Assembly: GCA_950295325.1 (NCBI GenBank)
Contig: OX485804.1
Location: 64,760,533-64,824,532 of the forward strand
Reading direction: 5' to 3'
Length of the DNA: 64,000 nt
DNA from: Polytrichum commune
Lineage: Eukaryota > Streptophyta > Polytrichopsida > Polytrichales > Polytrichaceae
Under the pieces are notes generated by a model. The model made no database searches, was not told where the DNA came from, and saw only the letters and a list, made by a program, of their open reading frames with translations. A program made the position numbers and the translations under genes. Positions 43,980-55,631 of this stretch are shown here, piece by piece. Position 1 is the first letter of the stretch, and each line of letters opens with the position of its first letter.

Positions 43980-45505
43980 GGCAAATAGTCCTTGGCAATT
44001 CGTCAGGACCGAAGTCCGGGGTAATGTCTTTTTGTAACCACATCGTCTTTGCATAACAAGAATTGAGCTTTGCAATAACTTCAAATTAATTCATCTTAAT
44101 TTAACTTACAGTCATTCGGACAATCTTCACAAGATTGTAATCATCATCTTTATCTTCAACTTATCTGGCAACTTGTCCACACAAATCCCCACAGCATTAT
44201 ATATAATCAATGCATCAACAATGTAGGCGATATTCCTTGATTAAGGCCTAATTACATTTTAAGTTCGAAAGAATTAGCCTTTGGTAATGTCTTACACTAA
44301 GTAGTCAATCTCTCTTTCCTGAGATGGTAATGTCTTTTGCAGCTCACGCCTGCGAATAACTCATCTCGTCTCTGCAGTCACTGCAACGGCTACACGCCAG
44401 GTAATGTCTTAGAGTAGGCCTTTGGCTAGGCTCCCACGAGCGGCCTCTCTGTTCTCTTTCCCTCTTCTCTCTCAGGGACGACACCTGCTAAGCCTATAGC
44501 CCTACAGGACATTCCTCTCTCAACTCTCGCTCAAGGTCTCTCAGTAAACAAATAGGCGATAGCCAAAGGATTCAGGCGATAGCCATTCCTCGATGTTTCG
44601 ACTCTCTGTCCGAGCAGGCGATGGCCCTAACCTCGACTATTTACCCTCACGGACTTCTCTCATGACTTCCCTTAACATAGCCTATCGCCCAGGCCTTGCC
44701 TCACGGAAGTTACAGACTTCCAAGACTCTACCACTCACTGCCTAATTGCCAACGCTCTTTATCCTTCTTGCGACCATTGCCTTTGTCCTTCTCTCAGGCA
44801 AATAGTCCTTAACCTGTGCACCAGGCTGAGAGAAGTCTTTTTCATGTCTGTGGCCATATTCAGACTCCGACTCCTCCTTCTTCCACTAGACTATTGCCCT
44901 TCTTTCTCGGCAATCAGCCTTTGCTTCATTGACATGACTCACTCACAAGACGATGGCCATAGTCCGACTTCGACCATTGCTATTTCCAGACTCAGTTACA
45001 AAACTCCTCACCTTCTCAGTGGATGATACGTCTATTTCAACGCACACGGCTATTGCCAGAAATCACACAAGACATTTCACGATTATCAATCACACGACAA
45101 ACAACTTCCACATTGAAGACAATGGCATCTCACAAACAGTTTACTCATACTGTCAAATTTCCAAGTCACATCAAAGTCCGAATCACTCGGCTCTTAGCTC
45201 TACTCCTACTTCTGCCAGCCTTTTGCTTGGCATTGCCTATTGCTGCCGGCCTCAATCACTGAGTGCTCGACTTCCTAGCCTATTGCTCTGATTCTGAGAC
45301 TATTGCAAGATTCTACAAAATGATAATAGCATGTCTTGGCGATGGTCAGCCTCCTCCTTATCAGCGGGGGAGGTGAAGGCGGTTGCAACCGTCTAGGAAC
45401 GACTATCGCCCTCGTTTCACACTGGTAAGTGGCCTCTAAACGACTATCGCCGCTAATTGTCACTAATTTGAAAATGGTAGCTCTCCAGCTAGGCGATAGC
45501 CCAAA
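43980..45505. repeat. CT-rich region with clustered near-palindromic decamers
   Basis: A 10-base motif close to GGCNATNGCC recurs in both orientations. Examples: GGCGATAGCC at 44555, 44575 and 45492; GGCGATGGCC at 44617; GCCTATCGCC at 44680; GACCATTGCC at 44772; GACTATTGCC at 44889; GACGATGGCC at 44949; GGCTATTGCC at 45048; GGCGATGGTC at 45338; GACTATCGCC at 45401 and 45442. Spacing is irregular. The plus strand is rich in C and T and differs in composition from its neighbours. Frames here (44844-45026, 44953-45291) are not recognised. Confidence 0.6.
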
Positions 45506-48110
45506 AATTGCGTTTACAATCTTGCGTTGTTATTGTAAAGGCAAAGTGGCGCCAGCTAAGATTATTCCCAAGGAAAAAGAGCATGCAACTCTCTCCAATT
45601 AAATATTAAACCAAATGTGAATTTTGAACTATGACAACTTCAAATCAACTAATGAGGAGGGAGGGAGAAACTCAAGTTTGTATTCATGTACTTTATATTG
45701 AGCAGGAAATGCATTGTGCTAATTAGCAAAAGAAAGTTTGCAACGGATGCATCTTCATGATGTCTACATGAAACCCATCCATTATGGATGAAAAAACTTG
45801 TTGTAAAAACAAAACCCCTATAAGTTGAGGGCTGAATCATTCCAACTAGACCTCGTTACGGTGGTTGGGGGTGTTTGATGCCATTTCAAGAGTGACCACC
45901 ACTTGTCATCTAGGAATAAAAACTCTCCAAGTTGTAAGTAGAATAGTTCACTCCATTTTCACCCACCCCAATGGACGAGCTTACGTGAACACTACGAACC
46001 TCTAGCCACTTGGAATGGACACATGTTTAGGTACCTACAAAGGTCACCTATTGAAAGAATGATTTCACTCTTCACCCATTAACAAGCTGACATGGAAAAT
46101 TGCAACTAAATGTCATAGTGGTCAACTAACTTTTTGAGACAACCTTCAACAACCTTGTGCATTACCACCACTAGCAACTTAGTAGGTGGGGTGACGTGGC
46201 ACAATCTTGACATGTTCTTACAACCGACTATGTAAATCAGCCAATAAACAAGTCCTCAAATTTCTACTTGGCGGTCACTTTGGAAAGCAAGGCCCATGTT
46301 GCAAGTGAAGTGCCGCTAATAAATGTACATGTACCGCACCGTTTATGGTATTTTAATGTCCCTTGCTATTTGGAAGTACGGAATGCCATGACTTTTTGCT
46401 AAAGATACTAAAATGGGCTAATTTGGACATTAAAGAGCATAAACAACTTTCCGTGGTATATTTGCATTCTCAATATAGAGCTATTATAGTGTGTTGCTTA
46501 ACTTGGGGTAAGAAGTGACACTAAATACCATAAGCAATGTGCCCCATGGCAAGTTTTGTGACACATACCATTTTTGCTTTCGAAAATGAATGAGTGAATG
46601 TCAAAGTTGTGGTGGTACTATGATCTTGGCTTCACTTTTGAAGCTTCATAGAGCTTTTTTTCCAAGTGAGAATATCTCTCGTTTGTTCATTAAAATCAAT
46701 GGGATTTGTTAGATAGTTTGGACTTTCTTAAGGTTTAGGGTTTAGAGTGTTGCAATTTAGCAACTAAATACAAGAATTAGTATTGTGAGATCCAATTAAA
46801 ATGGATCCAATTTTTGGGCAAGTTTTTTGAATTGCATGGATGAGGAGTACGTTTGCATGCAAATTTGCTCTTGGCTCAAGGCTCGTTGAGCCCATGAAAG
46901 AATGCTCGGTCCACCATGGATTGTTTTATGAGCACTTTAAGGTAGAGGCTCTTTAACCAAAACCCCCCTTTCATAACACGTGTCCAAAAGTACATAACCA
47001 CAAACCTCCACAATTGTGTCAAGTAAGAAAGATACAATTTAGGGCCCGGAGTTCCTCATCCAATGAAACGCCCCCACTCAACACTTGGATAGCGTGATAG
47101 CTTCAAATTACATCTAATTTAATGTGACAATGGAATCAATGGGTCGTACTAATTAGAGTGCTAATTCCATGACGTGTCTTGTTTCATGCTACCTTCTATA
47201 GTTGCCACTCAATGATTGTAAAATCATTGGCATCAGTCAACGATGAATAGTTTGGACCACACTAAATCAAACATATAGTGTATTCTATCATCTTAGTGCC
47301 AGCTATTGCAACATTGGTTGACAACCGCAACGGAAGTAGTAAGATTGACATAGTTGTAACATTTGTATGAGCCAAAGTGACGAATACATGGTTCCTTGGT
47401 AGACGGTTCACGGTGGCAAAACAAATAGGTTTGCAACATTGCAATGACAATCACTAGGCTTTGTGCATCTAAGATAGTTAGTAGGATCAGGTCTTTTGTC
47501 TCGGGGAGATCGTTAGTATGTAAAATATATTCATAACTACTTTTGAAGACCAATTCAATGGGGTCTATTGTATTGAAGTTTAGGGGTTTAGGAACCCCTA
47601 TCGTTCTCTTTTTAATTTCTTTACAATGTGGGGCTTCCATTTGTTATAATGTTTTGTATTATGAATATAAGAATTCGTTAACCTTCCTTGTTTTGTTGTT
47701 AACTTGTTATTTACTCTTCTTATAAAAAAATGTATGCCCGGACAAGAACTGCAGAACTGCACTTCGGAAATGTAATGAAGAAAAAGATCAACGATGAAAC
47801 CCAACAAAGCCATATACTTTTTTATAATCAATCGTAAATAATGTAAAAGAAATGAAGGACCATTCATAATGTCACAAGGCAAAAGTATTTTCCTACCTAA
47901 GGTAATTGGCAGTTAGAGCTTAGCAATGTTATGAAAAAAAGGAAAATCATCATAGTACATTTCAATCTATGATGATAGCCAAACAACTCACATCGTGATA
48001 AAGTTTGTTGCATCCCAACAAAGTTTTCTAGCTTAGTGATAAAGTTGTCAATATAATGAAGTGTACATTCGTTTTTCTTTTAGCAGGGCTAAAATGAAAC
48101 TACATTGTTT
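45506..48110. other. No gene recognised
   Basis: Minus frames at 47262-47450, 47293-47640 and 47598-47882 overlap and match no family. A TTTAGGG-like string ('GGTTTAGGGTTTAGAG') lies at 46732-46747. Confidence 0.4.
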
Positions 48111-48449
48111 TTTTCTAATTAGTGTGGGCCACACTAATTCCCAACTACCCAAACTATTTTTTGATTATAGTTTGAGGTGGCCCACTATAATTTCAAGTGT
48201 GAAAAATTAGCGTGGGTTTTTTTGTCTACATATTTGGATGAAAGTTCAAAGCAAAGGCAAGTACTATATAATTACCAATGTTGACCAAGGCAAGTAGTAT
48301 AAATTAATGTGGGCCACACCAAATTCTAATCCACATGAATTTCCCACCCACACTAACTAGACCAAACAATGGCAGTTCACAAAATTTGGCACAATGATGC
48401 ATCCAACATAATTGTGCTAGCCGTTACTGCTTTCACATACCGAGACTAA

Positions 48450-48953
48450 GGGCCGCTTCACACTATGGCCGTCCAAGTCGAGAGGCCATGAGATTGAATG
48501 GCGAAAATTTATTGAGAGTCCAAAGAAATGGGTTGAAAATAGCCAATTAAATATAGGAATTGGAGCCTTCGGCTAGGCATGGTGTGAAGCCTCCAAAGGC
48601 CAAGCCCAAAGTCCAAAGGAAGAAGGAGCATCCCATTTTATTCCCTACCCAAAACAACCCCTCCAACCTAATGGTCAAGATCTTGTCAATTGTTTATTTT
48701 TTATTTTTTATATGAAAAACAATCAACGGCCTCTCGACCATATTTTAGGTTTTCATTCCCGTCCAACCCAAATTTCCTTCGAGAGCATGTCGCCTTGGTC
48801 AAAATGTATTGCCATGTAGGCATTTTGGAGAGCAACGGCCTTTGGACTTTGGCATGTAGTGCGAAGGGTGGTGAGGCTGAATTCTTGGTTTCTAGCAATC
48901 TAATTAGTGGAAATCGACGGCCTCTCGACCTTCGCCACAGTGTGAAGCGGCCC
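48450..48953 (+). mobile_element. Family B Harbinger-like MITE, copy B3 (504 bp)
   Basis: The cleanest family B copy. The left end is GGGCCGCTTCACACTATGGC, the right end CAGTGTGAAGCGGCCC. TAA flanks both sides (48447-48449 and 48954-48956). Internal landmarks are shared with B1. Frames inside are not genes. Confidence 0.82.
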
Positions 48954-48956
48954 TAA

Positions 48957-49065
48957 GTTTCCATGTAGGCCGCTTGCCCACTAGATTATACTTGAAATGT
49001 AGATTCCAAGAGATAAAATCTGCAGTTCCACTAGAATCTCGTGGGTAAGTGGCCTACATGGAAAC
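48957..49065. mobile_element. Family D hairpin element (about 109 bp)
   Basis: The left arm GTTTCCATGTAGGCCGCTTG (then CCCACTAGATT) pairs with the right arm AATCTCGTGGG (then TAAGTGGCCTACATGGAAAC): 31 bp with four mismatches. It directly abuts the right TAA of family B copy B3, and CCCTAA follows its right arm after TAG. Part of the same arm appears again near 50090-50115. Confidence 0.7.
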
Positions 49066-49479
49066 TAGCCCTAAGCGCCCTCTATGTGTTACCTTAACTA
49101 GATCCATTTGTGCTCTTCTCACTTGCAAATGGGACAACCCGCCGGGTCAAGACTCATACATTCCTTTTTTGCAACTTTGAGCATTCCAAATATAGATCAA
49201 TGGCATTGTTTTTGGACTATGTACTAGGACCCAAATGTGATGTCAAATTGTAGCTTTTGTCTATGGTGATCTCTCATACTGCCATTTGTGGCCAGGTGCT
49301 TTTACACTTGACCAAAACTAACTTAGTTAAACTGGGAGGAAGAGACACGTTCAGCATCTAAGGTAGAGGTTGCAGCTAAGGTAGGCTGTTTGCCCACCAG
49401 ATTCAAGTGTGAATAAGGACAAACCCACCCAAATGTAGAGGGAATCTGGTGGGGTAGGGCTTGTATGTGCCAACTACAC

Positions 49480-49848
49480 TAAATACGATATTCAGTGTCG
49501 CCAATTATGATTGTCTTCCTCAATAATAATTGTAAAATGTGCTATAGTGTCACCAACACTAAATATCAACCCAACATTATTTGTCGTTCCTTGTAAAATT
49601 TTGAGGGGATTATATATCTATAATGTTGCAATTACTGTCACTTACCATGTGATTTTTCATCCAAATTGCAAATCATCCATGATAGTATTTCATCACAAGT
49701 TGTTGACAAAAGAAGGTAGGGTTTTGACCAATGGATGAACTCATCCATCAGTCTTGACAATATTTGTTCGCTAATTCATAAGAAGTGTCATTTGAAAAGA
49801 TACCATAGTGACATTAAATACCATATGACGCCAAATATCATATTTACT
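49480..49848. mobile_element. Family H inverted-repeat element, copy H2
   Basis: It starts near ACTAAATACGATATTCAGTG and ends near 'GACGCCAAATATCATATTTA', which are imperfect inverses. The body shares 'TAGTGTCACCAACACTAAAT' and 'CATAAGAAGTGTCATTTGAA' with H1 and H3. Confidence 0.6.
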
Positions 49849-49849
49849 A

Positions 49850-51100
49850 AATTACTCCCATCTTTTGTCCTCCAATTTAAAACTTCCTCCTCCTCCTCAA
49901 ACCGATCTTCGATCCTTCGGTAACCGGCACTTGTAAGTTTAAGATTCTTTAGCAAGCGCATGGAAGTTTAGCAACCACCATCCATAACCCTCCACATTCT
50001 AGTGAACCACAAAAATATGGTTGGATGGATGGCAACTTGTGCTTAACTACATGCGAATATTTCCAACCCATTATTATCTAGGATCTAGTGGGCGAGTAGC
50101 CAACATGGAAACTCACCTCAAAACCAACACCCCACCCCAAACCAACACCTATAAACGCCTACCCAATTGCAAACACTCCACTATGTCTACCTTGAACCAT
50201 TCCCCATGGTGTAGAAGTGTCCGGGCCCACGAAGTGACAGTTTTAGATGCCATTAGTGGCGCCACCTCATTGTGGCCTCCATTACCTCCATGTTGGATAG
50301 GTAACGTGCTCACTTTATCTCGGGTTGGTTCAATGTGGGTTGAGGGTAGCTTGTTAATGCATGTTATAGCCATTATACTCACAAAGCCAAGGAGGTAGGC
50401 CCACAAAGCACAAGGGGGTCAGTTCCCGGATGCAATGTGATGGTTTTGCAAGTGAACAAGGTGGGATCATGGAGGTGGCCATATGCTTTGAGCACCATTA
50501 CTAGTTGGGCTTTGATCTAGCTTGGGTCTAGTACCCAACTATGTTGTGTTGGTTTCTAAGCAATCATATGTTGGTTCTAGGCAATGAAGGTGGGGGTCTT
50601 CATCATATGCAAGGTCGTCATACACGGGGCCTACGAATTGGTTTAAGGAAGATAGTGGTTTTGACTTTGAATATTCATCAAATATTCAATTGAGGCTAAA
50701 AATATTGTTTCTTTCTTTATACCTATGTCTAGCCCAAAGTCTAATATAATATTTTTATATCAACCACATAGCCATATGTATTTGCAATAGCTTAAAGTTT
50801 TGGTTTAAGCACCCTTAACCCAACCCTTGCATTTGATTGCACCGTACGCTAACTAGTACCATGTCCATACAAAGGCCAATCATTGGTCTTCGGCAATAGG
50901 AGGAGTCCCTCTTGATATGAAAAGTGCATCCCTTTCCAAAATTTACTGCTACCAGTAAGGATCTTCTGTTCTATGCAAAGTAACATCGTTGGATGCAACA
51001 TACTGCAATTTTGCCAATGCTTACAAGGCAATAACTCCTATCAAGATGGAAACCCTCCCACTAGTGTGGGCTAGGCATTGTTCCTAGTGTGGGCATGACA
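49850..51100. other. No gene recognised
   Basis: The plus frame at 50021-50398 (125 codons) has an overlapping antisense frame (50149-50406) and matches no family. I see nothing else. Confidence 0.4.
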
Positions 51101-51104
51101 TTAG

Positions 51105-51505
51105 TACACAAAACATTGTGTTAACTATCACCAATACTATTTGTCTCGCTCTCAATACTAATGGTAAATCACATGTGTAGTGTCACCAACATCAAATATA
51201 TATATTTAACATTATTTTTTATTCCTTGCAAAGAAGAAGAAGAAGATAGTAGGGCTTTGTAGATTTACAATGTTGCAAATAATAATCACTCACTAAGTGA
51301 ACTTTCTTCCAAATTTCAATCATTCATGAGAATATTTCATTACGTAAATGTTAGGATGCATAACATAACAAAAGTGGATGATTTTAAAGTAAGTTGGGAT
51401 GACAATACTTGTCAACTTATTCATGAGAAGTGTCATTTGAAAAGTTATTGTAACAATGACATGAAATACCACATGATACTAAATACAATATTTAATGTAG
51501 TTTCT
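51105..51505. mobile_element. Family H inverted-repeat element, copy H3
   Basis: It aligns with H1 and H2 across 'CACCAATACT', 'GTGTAGTGTCACCAACA', 'TATTCCTTGCAA' and 'CATGAGAAGTGTCATTTGAA'. It lies about 1.3 kb from H2. A GAA-rich insertion is near 51232-51247. Confidence 0.55.
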
Positions 51506-52139
51506 TGTGAACATTTTTTCCTTTTTTCCTTTCATTAACGTGAATGAAGATACAAGTTGCTAAGAAGTGAACAAGTTAAACTAGGTGCACTTCACAAACT
51601 CTAAGGCTAGATTAGGGGCCACTTTATACTAGAGCTTGAAGGCCATTCACCTGTGATATACAATGATGTAATTGGTTGAAGATGGTCCAAGTTTGGCTTA
51701 TGAAGGACAAAGGAAACTTGAATGGATGAAAAATATACATGGCATCAACATGTATTCTTAATACTTTTTATCCTTGCAAATTTCTCATGATAGCAAATGA
51801 GCAATGTATGTTATTTGATGAGAAAAGGGTTCAATGGGCTTTTAGTTGTGAAACTCCATAAGTTGAAAATGTAAGAAGTTATATTGATATAAGATTACCT
51901 ATGATTTTGGAGTGTCCTCGACATGGTCCATTTTCACTTTACAATAAACTTGAGGGCTCATCAATTACAAAATTGAAATACTATTTCTTATGATATGGCA
52001 CTTGGATGATATTTAAGGGCCCTTAGATTTTCATGGTCATGGCTCTTGGTCTGTGTGTAGAGCTGCAAGCAAACCTTATAAGTAGGTCAAGTTGAGAGGA
52101 GCTAGATTCACACACAACCAATTGTGGATACAATTGTAA

Positions 52140-52445
52140 GGGCCACTTCACACACAAGCCAAGGGTTGTGACCTTGTAATTGTGAGGGCCCTTGATTCTC
52201 ATCCAAAGGCCATACCAATGACACGGTTTGCCCGGATTCGCGTTAGGCCTACCTCTTGGAACATCATTTACAATCCATCATGTAGGAATCCTCATAGACC
52301 TTTCATCCATGATAATTTCTTTGGGCTCTTAGGCCTTCACCTTCTAGTATGAAGTGAACTTGAACAGTCTCGCCCTTTTGAACCAAAGGAGAGACATTAG
52401 AATACAAACGTCACAAGCCTTCAACCTCACGTGTAAAGCGCGCCC
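52140..52445. mobile_element. Family C Harbinger-like MITE, copy C2 (306 bp)
   Basis: The left end GGGCCACTTCACACACAAGCC and right end CACGTGTAAAGCGCGCCC are an imperfect inverted repeat (quoted in part). TAA flanks both sides (52137-52139 and 52446-52448). It is shorter than C1. A further truncated left end (GGGGCCACTTTATACTAG) lies at about 51616. Confidence 0.72.
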
Positions 52446-52449
52446 TAAG

Positions 52450-53970
52450 GATTCCTCGACAATGCTTTGCACAAGTACACCCATCATAAGCCGTTTGTAC
52501 AAAAGCTAAGCCTTATATTTAAGGGACTACTCAATCAACCACACGCCAAGTTAAAACGACCACAAAGATGCTTCGTGCAAACACATAACCTATCAAAAGT
52601 TGAACAATTCTACTGGTAAGCTTGAATAAAAAAGAAGAAGAAGATCCAAAGCTATTACCTTCCTCCTCTTCATGTGTGCACTAAACATAAACAAAATCTG
52701 AGAAGCCATGTGACTGCGCAACGTGTCTTTGTGGCTGTTTTAACAAACTACATGGTTGATTTAACAATCAACTATTTTTATGGCATTAGGGTGGCACCGA
52801 ACTCCAAATAGGAAACCCGGAATAGATCGTAACGGAAGTCAATCCATTGCATGTTTTTAGTAACCAGTTCATTGTGGGCGAATGGGATTACTCCAGGTCA
52901 CTTACAGAAGGATAGGCATGCAAGATCCTTATGTAAACAAAAGAAGAAAACCTCACGTTGGCGTCCTATGTGAGGTGAAGATCGGCCTCGGAAGTTGTGA
53001 GTGCCACATTTACCCTATCATTTCCTACCGTCTATTCAATGTATGGTTGTGATTTTTCGGGGACTTAAATGCCGCGCTTGCTTAAAAAAAGGCCCAAAAA
53101 CTTATTGTAGTTTGTCATCAACTACTCAACAAATGTCATCGTGGCCACCGAGACGATGGCATGGTTGGACACGTGGGGGAAAGGGAAGTTAGTTACACCT
53201 CTATCTCCTCCACATAAACCCAAAACTCGATCCTTATGTGTTGTGGTTGATTCATCTCACGTAGGTCCCCATTAGACTAAGTTACTTTGGAGGGGGTCTT
53301 TGAGATAAGTTTTGGGTGTCGATGTGCTTTACGAAGATGAGTCCAAGTGGTTTGTGGTGATGTCACGACACTGTGCGTTTGGTTTAGTGTGGCCCACACT
53401 AGTCACCGTTAACGCATGTAAATGATATCTTCCGACTAGTGGTGGCAACTAAAAGAGGCAGCATGGGACAGTTGTTGTTGCATGAGAAATCATGGAGGCC
53501 GTTCTGATTAGTGTGACTCATAGGAAGGCACATTTGTCTAACCACGTGAAATGGCAAGCTGCTTTGTGTTATCTAGGGAGCGTCATCCATTGGGAAGGTG
53601 AAAACATCATGGAGTTTAAAATAGCATGGACTACTCTATTTTTAGTTGACACAACAATAATAATAGTATTCACAATGTGCTTGGAGCCCAATAAAAGCAT
53701 TTAGAGTGTATAGCAATCGACTTGGAAGATTTTGACTGCATGGAAACAATATTGTTTTAACTTCAAACACATGCATGTCCACTTGTTGTTTGTATTTATA
53801 TAAATATGTGAATTATAGAGTGGGTGGGGACAAAAGGCCAAACAACCATATCCAAAAACAAACTAAAGAACCGTTGAAAGTAAGTTCACTTGGAGGGGAG
53901 GAAGAACACCTCAAGTTGTCACATTGCCACGCAAAGAGAACAAGGATCCACCAAAGAACCCAAACCATAG
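52450..53970. other. No gene recognised
   Basis: Frames at 53001-53192, 53492-53704 and 53775-54125 match no family I know. The last overlaps the F3 element. Confidence 0.4.
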
Positions 53971-53983
53971 TCACCCCTTCATG

Positions 53984-54076
53984 GGCTGGGGTGAAACAAC
54001 CCGTACATTGGTTCCTTGGAGGCAATGGGTTACGCATCCAACAAGGAACGAGTGTATGGGTTGGTTTGCCCAAATC
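53984..54076. mobile_element. Family F micro-MITE, copy F3 (93 bp)
   Basis: Inverse in orientation to F1. Arms: GTGAAACAACCCGTACATTG with GTTCCTTG, and CAAGGAAC with GAGTGTATGGGTTGGTTTGCCC. It is flanked by the perfect 10-bp direct repeat CCCCTTCATG (53974-53983 and 54077-54086). Confidence 0.82.
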
Positions 54077-54292
54077 CCCCTTCATGCGTGCACACAAACA
54101 AGGAAAGCTTTGTGACACCTATTGAGGGAAGAGTGAAAACCTTGGAAAGACATTGTGGAGTTGATGTATTGCTTATGTAATCCAAATTAACTACTAAAAT
54201 TAATATCAGATTCCACGCGTATGCTAGAATGAATCAACAACAAACTTGGGAGGAGTATATTTCTTACCATCCTCCCCCCCCCCCCACCAAAA

Positions 54293-54319
54293 ACACACAC
54301 ACACACACACACACACACA
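54293..54319. repeat. AC dinucleotide microsatellite next to a C tract
   Basis: About thirteen AC units. A run of 12 C lies at 54274-54285, immediately to the left. Confidence 0.9.
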
Positions 54320-54555
54320 AAGAGGGAATTGTCATGTATAAGCATAACCCTCTTTCATCCAACATTTAAACCTTGAAATAGTATGCAACCCGGAGGATAC
54401 CTCTTTAAGTTGATTTGACACCGAAATTAACGTCAAAGATCCCGAATTAAGCTACGGAAAGTCATTTAAGATAAATTGACAACAAACTTCTAGGGAATGA
54501 CGTTTTAATGTTGGATGGAATGAGAGATATGCTCGTATATGATAATTCCCTTTCT

Positions 54556-54890
54556 CCTCAGTAATATCATGGGAGATTTATGGGCATAATCAATTGATAT
54601 CCTAGTGTTTCCAAGTCCAACCGGTTACATGTTGACATCTTTCAGTTCTTCTTTATTAAATTACAATATATTCTATAGATTCTTCCAAAATGATCAACAA
54701 TTTTCAAGAAATCTTGAACTCCAACCGATTACTCCTCAAACTCAACCGGTTTTTTAGTAACTAAGCTTAGGGTTGGGGCGAATCAACCCGTACATTGGTT
54801 CCTTGGAATCAGGGTTGCAATCATCCAACAAAGAACCAGTGTATGAGTTGGTTTGCCCTCCCCCTAAGCTTAGCAGCTGGTTCTCCCCCG
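54556..54890 (+). repeat. Family E repeat interrupted by family F element F4
   Basis: It begins 'GGGAGATTTATGGGCATAATC', continues 'CCAAGTCCAACCGGTTACATG' and 'AACTCAACCGGTTTTTTAG' and ends 'CAGCTGGTTCTCCCC'. The F4 element splits it at 54771-54863. The site used by family B in the 21-kb copy is empty here. Confidence 0.7.
54771..54863. mobile_element. Family F micro-MITE, copy F4 (93 bp)
   Basis: Arms: GGGGCGAATCAACCCGTACA and its inverse-type GTGTATGAGTTGGTTTGCCC. It is flanked by the perfect direct repeat CTAAGCTTAG (54761-54770 and 54864-54873), which is itself a palindrome. The host family E copy at 22480 reads straight through 'AACTAGCAGCTGG' without the insert. Confidence 0.85.
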
Positions 54891-54959
54891 TTCATTGCTC
54901 CTCAAATGACACACACTAGGAATTATAATTGCTGGTTAGCTTTCATCCTCCAATTGTAT

Positions 54960-55208
54960 ATATCACAAATGGAGTAGATCTACAACATACGCAATTTTAA
55001 GATTCTAATACCTCCGATCGAATCAGCTTTATGGTAACTACTGTACGTTAAATGTGCACTGTGACCAAGGCGCCGCCTTCTTGCAACTGTCACAAGCAAA
55101 AAGAAAGGTATATAAAGTGTGCAATTAATAATGCCCGTCAAAAGAAAAAGCCAAAATGAGAAAATGCCCGTCTTAAACATATAAACAAAAGAAGACAAAT
55201 GCAATCCG
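54960..55208. other. No gene recognised
   Basis: Short unique-looking stretch between the E/F4 complex and the Harbinger derivatives. I see no gene in it. Confidence 0.4.
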
Positions 55209-55211
55209 TTA

Positions 55212-55628
55212 GAGCGTCCCCAGCAGCCTCGCCATAGGGCATGCCAACGCCAAAAATGGGGCATCCCGGGTTCTTAGGTGGCGGTACCGGCATAAATTGA
55301 GCCCCACCAATGTCCGGTCCGGCATAATTTAGAAGCGGCCCGGGTATAGTAAAGGCCTTCCAACGCCATAAATGGTTCATATGGCGACCCTCCTCCGGCC
55401 CGCCAAGAGATTACTTTAATATCAGATACTCCGATATCCTACTTTATCCCATGTCAGATAATAGGTGTCGTTGTCTTATTGATTGCTTCCTAATTATACC
55501 GGGGGTATGCCTAGGCTTTGGTGGGCTCTGACTCAAGATGAGCGGCCCCGCCCAAGATGGAGGGCTCCTAAACACCATATAATATATTATTTTTGGCGGG
55601 TTGCTTACTATCTCTCATGGGGATGCTC
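55212..55628. mobile_element. Harbinger-derived MITE, tandem copy 1 (417 bp)
   Basis: Ends: GAGCGTCCCCAGCAGCCTCG and GGGGATGCTC (inverse type GAGCATCCCC). TTA flanks at 55209-55211 and 55629-55631. The left end, the 'TAGGTGGCGG' segment and the right 'TTATTTTTGGCGG' segment match the autonomous element at 56116-62148, so it is a deletion derivative. Frames inside (55138-55380 on the minus strand) are not genes. Confidence 0.88.
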
Positions 55629-55631
55629 TTA

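Noticed and set aside
46732-46747. Interstitial telomere array
   Set aside because: Only about two TTTAGGG-like heptamers are present; such words are common near plant genes.
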